36,511 nucleotides of DNA from Betaproteobacteria bacterium (GTDB lineage: Bacteria; Pseudomonadota; Gammaproteobacteria; Burkholderiales; Burkholderiaceae_C): positions 1 through 36,511 of the forward strand of contig RGQD01000010.1 of the NCBI GenBank assembly GCA_010030205.1. The letters are read 5' to 3'. This document shows positions 35,724 through 36,511 of this stretch, piece by piece. A program made the position numbers and the translations under genes. The notes below the pieces were generated by a model. That model made no database searches and was not told the DNA's origin. It saw nothing but the letters and a program-made list of their open reading frames with translations. Position 1 is the first letter of the stretch. The number at the start of each line of letters is the position of its first letter.

Positions 35724-36511
35724 GATCGCTCCTCGGTCTCGACACCGCGCTCTGCGCCGGGGTCAGGGCGCAGGCTGACTTCGCCACTGCGCACTGGCCA
35801 GCGCAAGGTGTCGCCCGCGCTGCCTGTCACCTGCAGCCACAGCGTGCCGCTGTCGTCAACACCGTCGGCCACGCCGCGCGGCAAATCGGGCAAGGTGGTG
35901 GTGACGGCGCGGCCTGCCAACAGGTCGCGCTCGGCGAAGCGCTGGCGCAGCGGTGCGAAACCCGAACGCTCGAAGTCTTGCAATGCGCGCAGCAGCGGCC
36001 CCGCCACCAGTGCCAGCACCGTCGCAGCGCTCAGGCCGGGGCCCAGCTCCTGCACGCATCCATAGCCCCAGCTTGGGGCGTCCACAGGCTGGGCGACCAG
36101 GTTCAGGCCCACGCCGACCACGGCGACGCGTTGCTTGCCAATTTGCACGGTCTCGATCAGGATGCCGCCGAGCTTGCGGCCGATCGCTGGCCCGGCACCG
36201 GGTTCGCGCAGCAGCAAATCGTTCGGCCATTTGATGCCCAGCCGGTTCGGCTGGCCAGGTCGCGGTGGGTCGATGGCTTCGGTCAGCGCCAAGCCAACCG
36301 CCAGTGACAGGCCGGACCAGTCTGCGGGCGCCATCGCCAGCGCCAGCGAGAAAGTCAGCGATGCGCCGGCGCTGGATTGCCAGCCCTTGCCTTGGCGGCC
36401 ACGGCCCTGCGTCTGATGCTCGGCCACCAACAAGCAGGGCTGGATCTGGCCTGGAGATCGCTTGGCGCGCGCCAGCAACTCGGTGTTGGTTGACCCGATG
36501 CTGGCGACCAC
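35717..36511 (-). CDS. birA: Biotin-[acetyl-CoA-carboxylase] ligase, N-terminus beyond the window
   Basis: Partial gene: the frame is open to the window edge and the true start lies beyond base 36511. BirA attaches biotin to the carboxyl carrier protein of acetyl-CoA carboxylase. The visible 264 residues begin with IGSTNTELLARA, followed by the ATP/biotin site TQGRGRQGKGW, IKWPNDLLL and RKLGGILIET, then VVGVGLNL. The C-terminal domain (GVADGVDDSGTLWLQ) is present. A helix-turn-helix regulatory domain cannot be seen, and there is little room to judge. The stop overlaps the SPOR-protein start. Confidence 0.95.
   Translation of the reverse strand: MVASIGSTNTELLARAKRSPGQIQPCLLVAEHQTQGRGRQGKGWQSSAGASLTFSLALAMAPADWSGLSLAVGLALTEAIDPPRPGQPNRLGIKWPNDLLLREPGAGPAIGRKLGGILIETVQIGKQRVAVVGVGLNLVAQPVDAPSWGYGCVQELGPGLSAATVLALVAGPLLRALQDFERSGFAPLRQRFAERDLLAGRAVTTTLPDLPRGVADGVDDSGTLWLQVTGSAGDTLRWPVRSGEVSLRPDPGAERGVETEERSC

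Overview
The window is a GC-rich, densely packed stretch of chromosome from a betaproteobacterium, most likely order Burkholderiales (Rubrivivax/Leptothrix/Roseateles-like). The evidence is the codon use, the typical gene neighbourhoods (bamE next to fur; dapB-exbB-exbD-leuS-lptE-holA; hprK-ptsN-hpf; tkt-gapA) and the protein sequences. No tRNA, rRNA, insertion sequence, prophage or CRISPR array is visible. Most of the window is housekeeping DNA with a few accessory genes. The taxonomic call is inference from remembered families, not from a search.

Layout. 1-1775 (+): end of pgpA, then pncC and a GhrA-type 2-hydroxyacid dehydrogenase, joined by ATGA overlaps. 1798-8738 (-): a tight seven-gene unit bamE-dapB-exbB-exbD-leuS-lptE-holA. 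8842-9171 (+): fur, truncated. 9223-11213 (-): hprK, ptsN (own promoter) and hpf (own terminator). 11594-12709 (+): a helix-turn-helix/receiver fusion protein and a stand-alone receiver. 12912-13874 (+): corA behind a structured leader, followed by palindromic intergenic repeats. 14154-15020 (+): a ferritin-like diiron protein. 15040-20055 (-): a glutathione S-transferase gene, and upstream of it the overlapping genes glnE, rhombosortase and an EamA transporter. 20156-24349 (+): yhdP. 24396-25163 (-) and 25378-25611 (+): a DUF3047 lipoprotein candidate and a small acidic unknown protein. 25725-28150 (-): a hemerythrin-like protein, a MurU-like nucleotidyltransferase and a broken UbiH-type monooxygenase. 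28344-31424 (+): tkt and gapA. 31498-34887 (+): a large secreted subtilase ending in a GlyGly-CTERM tail. 34917-36511 (-): a SPOR-domain protein and the start-less birA.

Functional links. The rhombosortase (16688-17311) and the GlyGly-CTERM subtilase (31498-34887) are a plausible enzyme and substrate pair, about 14 kb apart. BamE, LptE and YhdP all serve the outer membrane. HprK and PtsN are regulatory PTS parts.

The strongest anomalies are two genes, fur and the UbiH-family gene, that each lack an internal block and resume in the +1 frame. Both junctions read GATGCGGG. This is either real decay or an assembly or sequencing artefact, and it should be settled first. Other points of interest are a compact predicted three-way RNA junction upstream of corA, a response regulator with reversed domain order, four exactly 279-bp tandem repeats in the subtilase, and a dockerin-like EF-hand module in the same protein.
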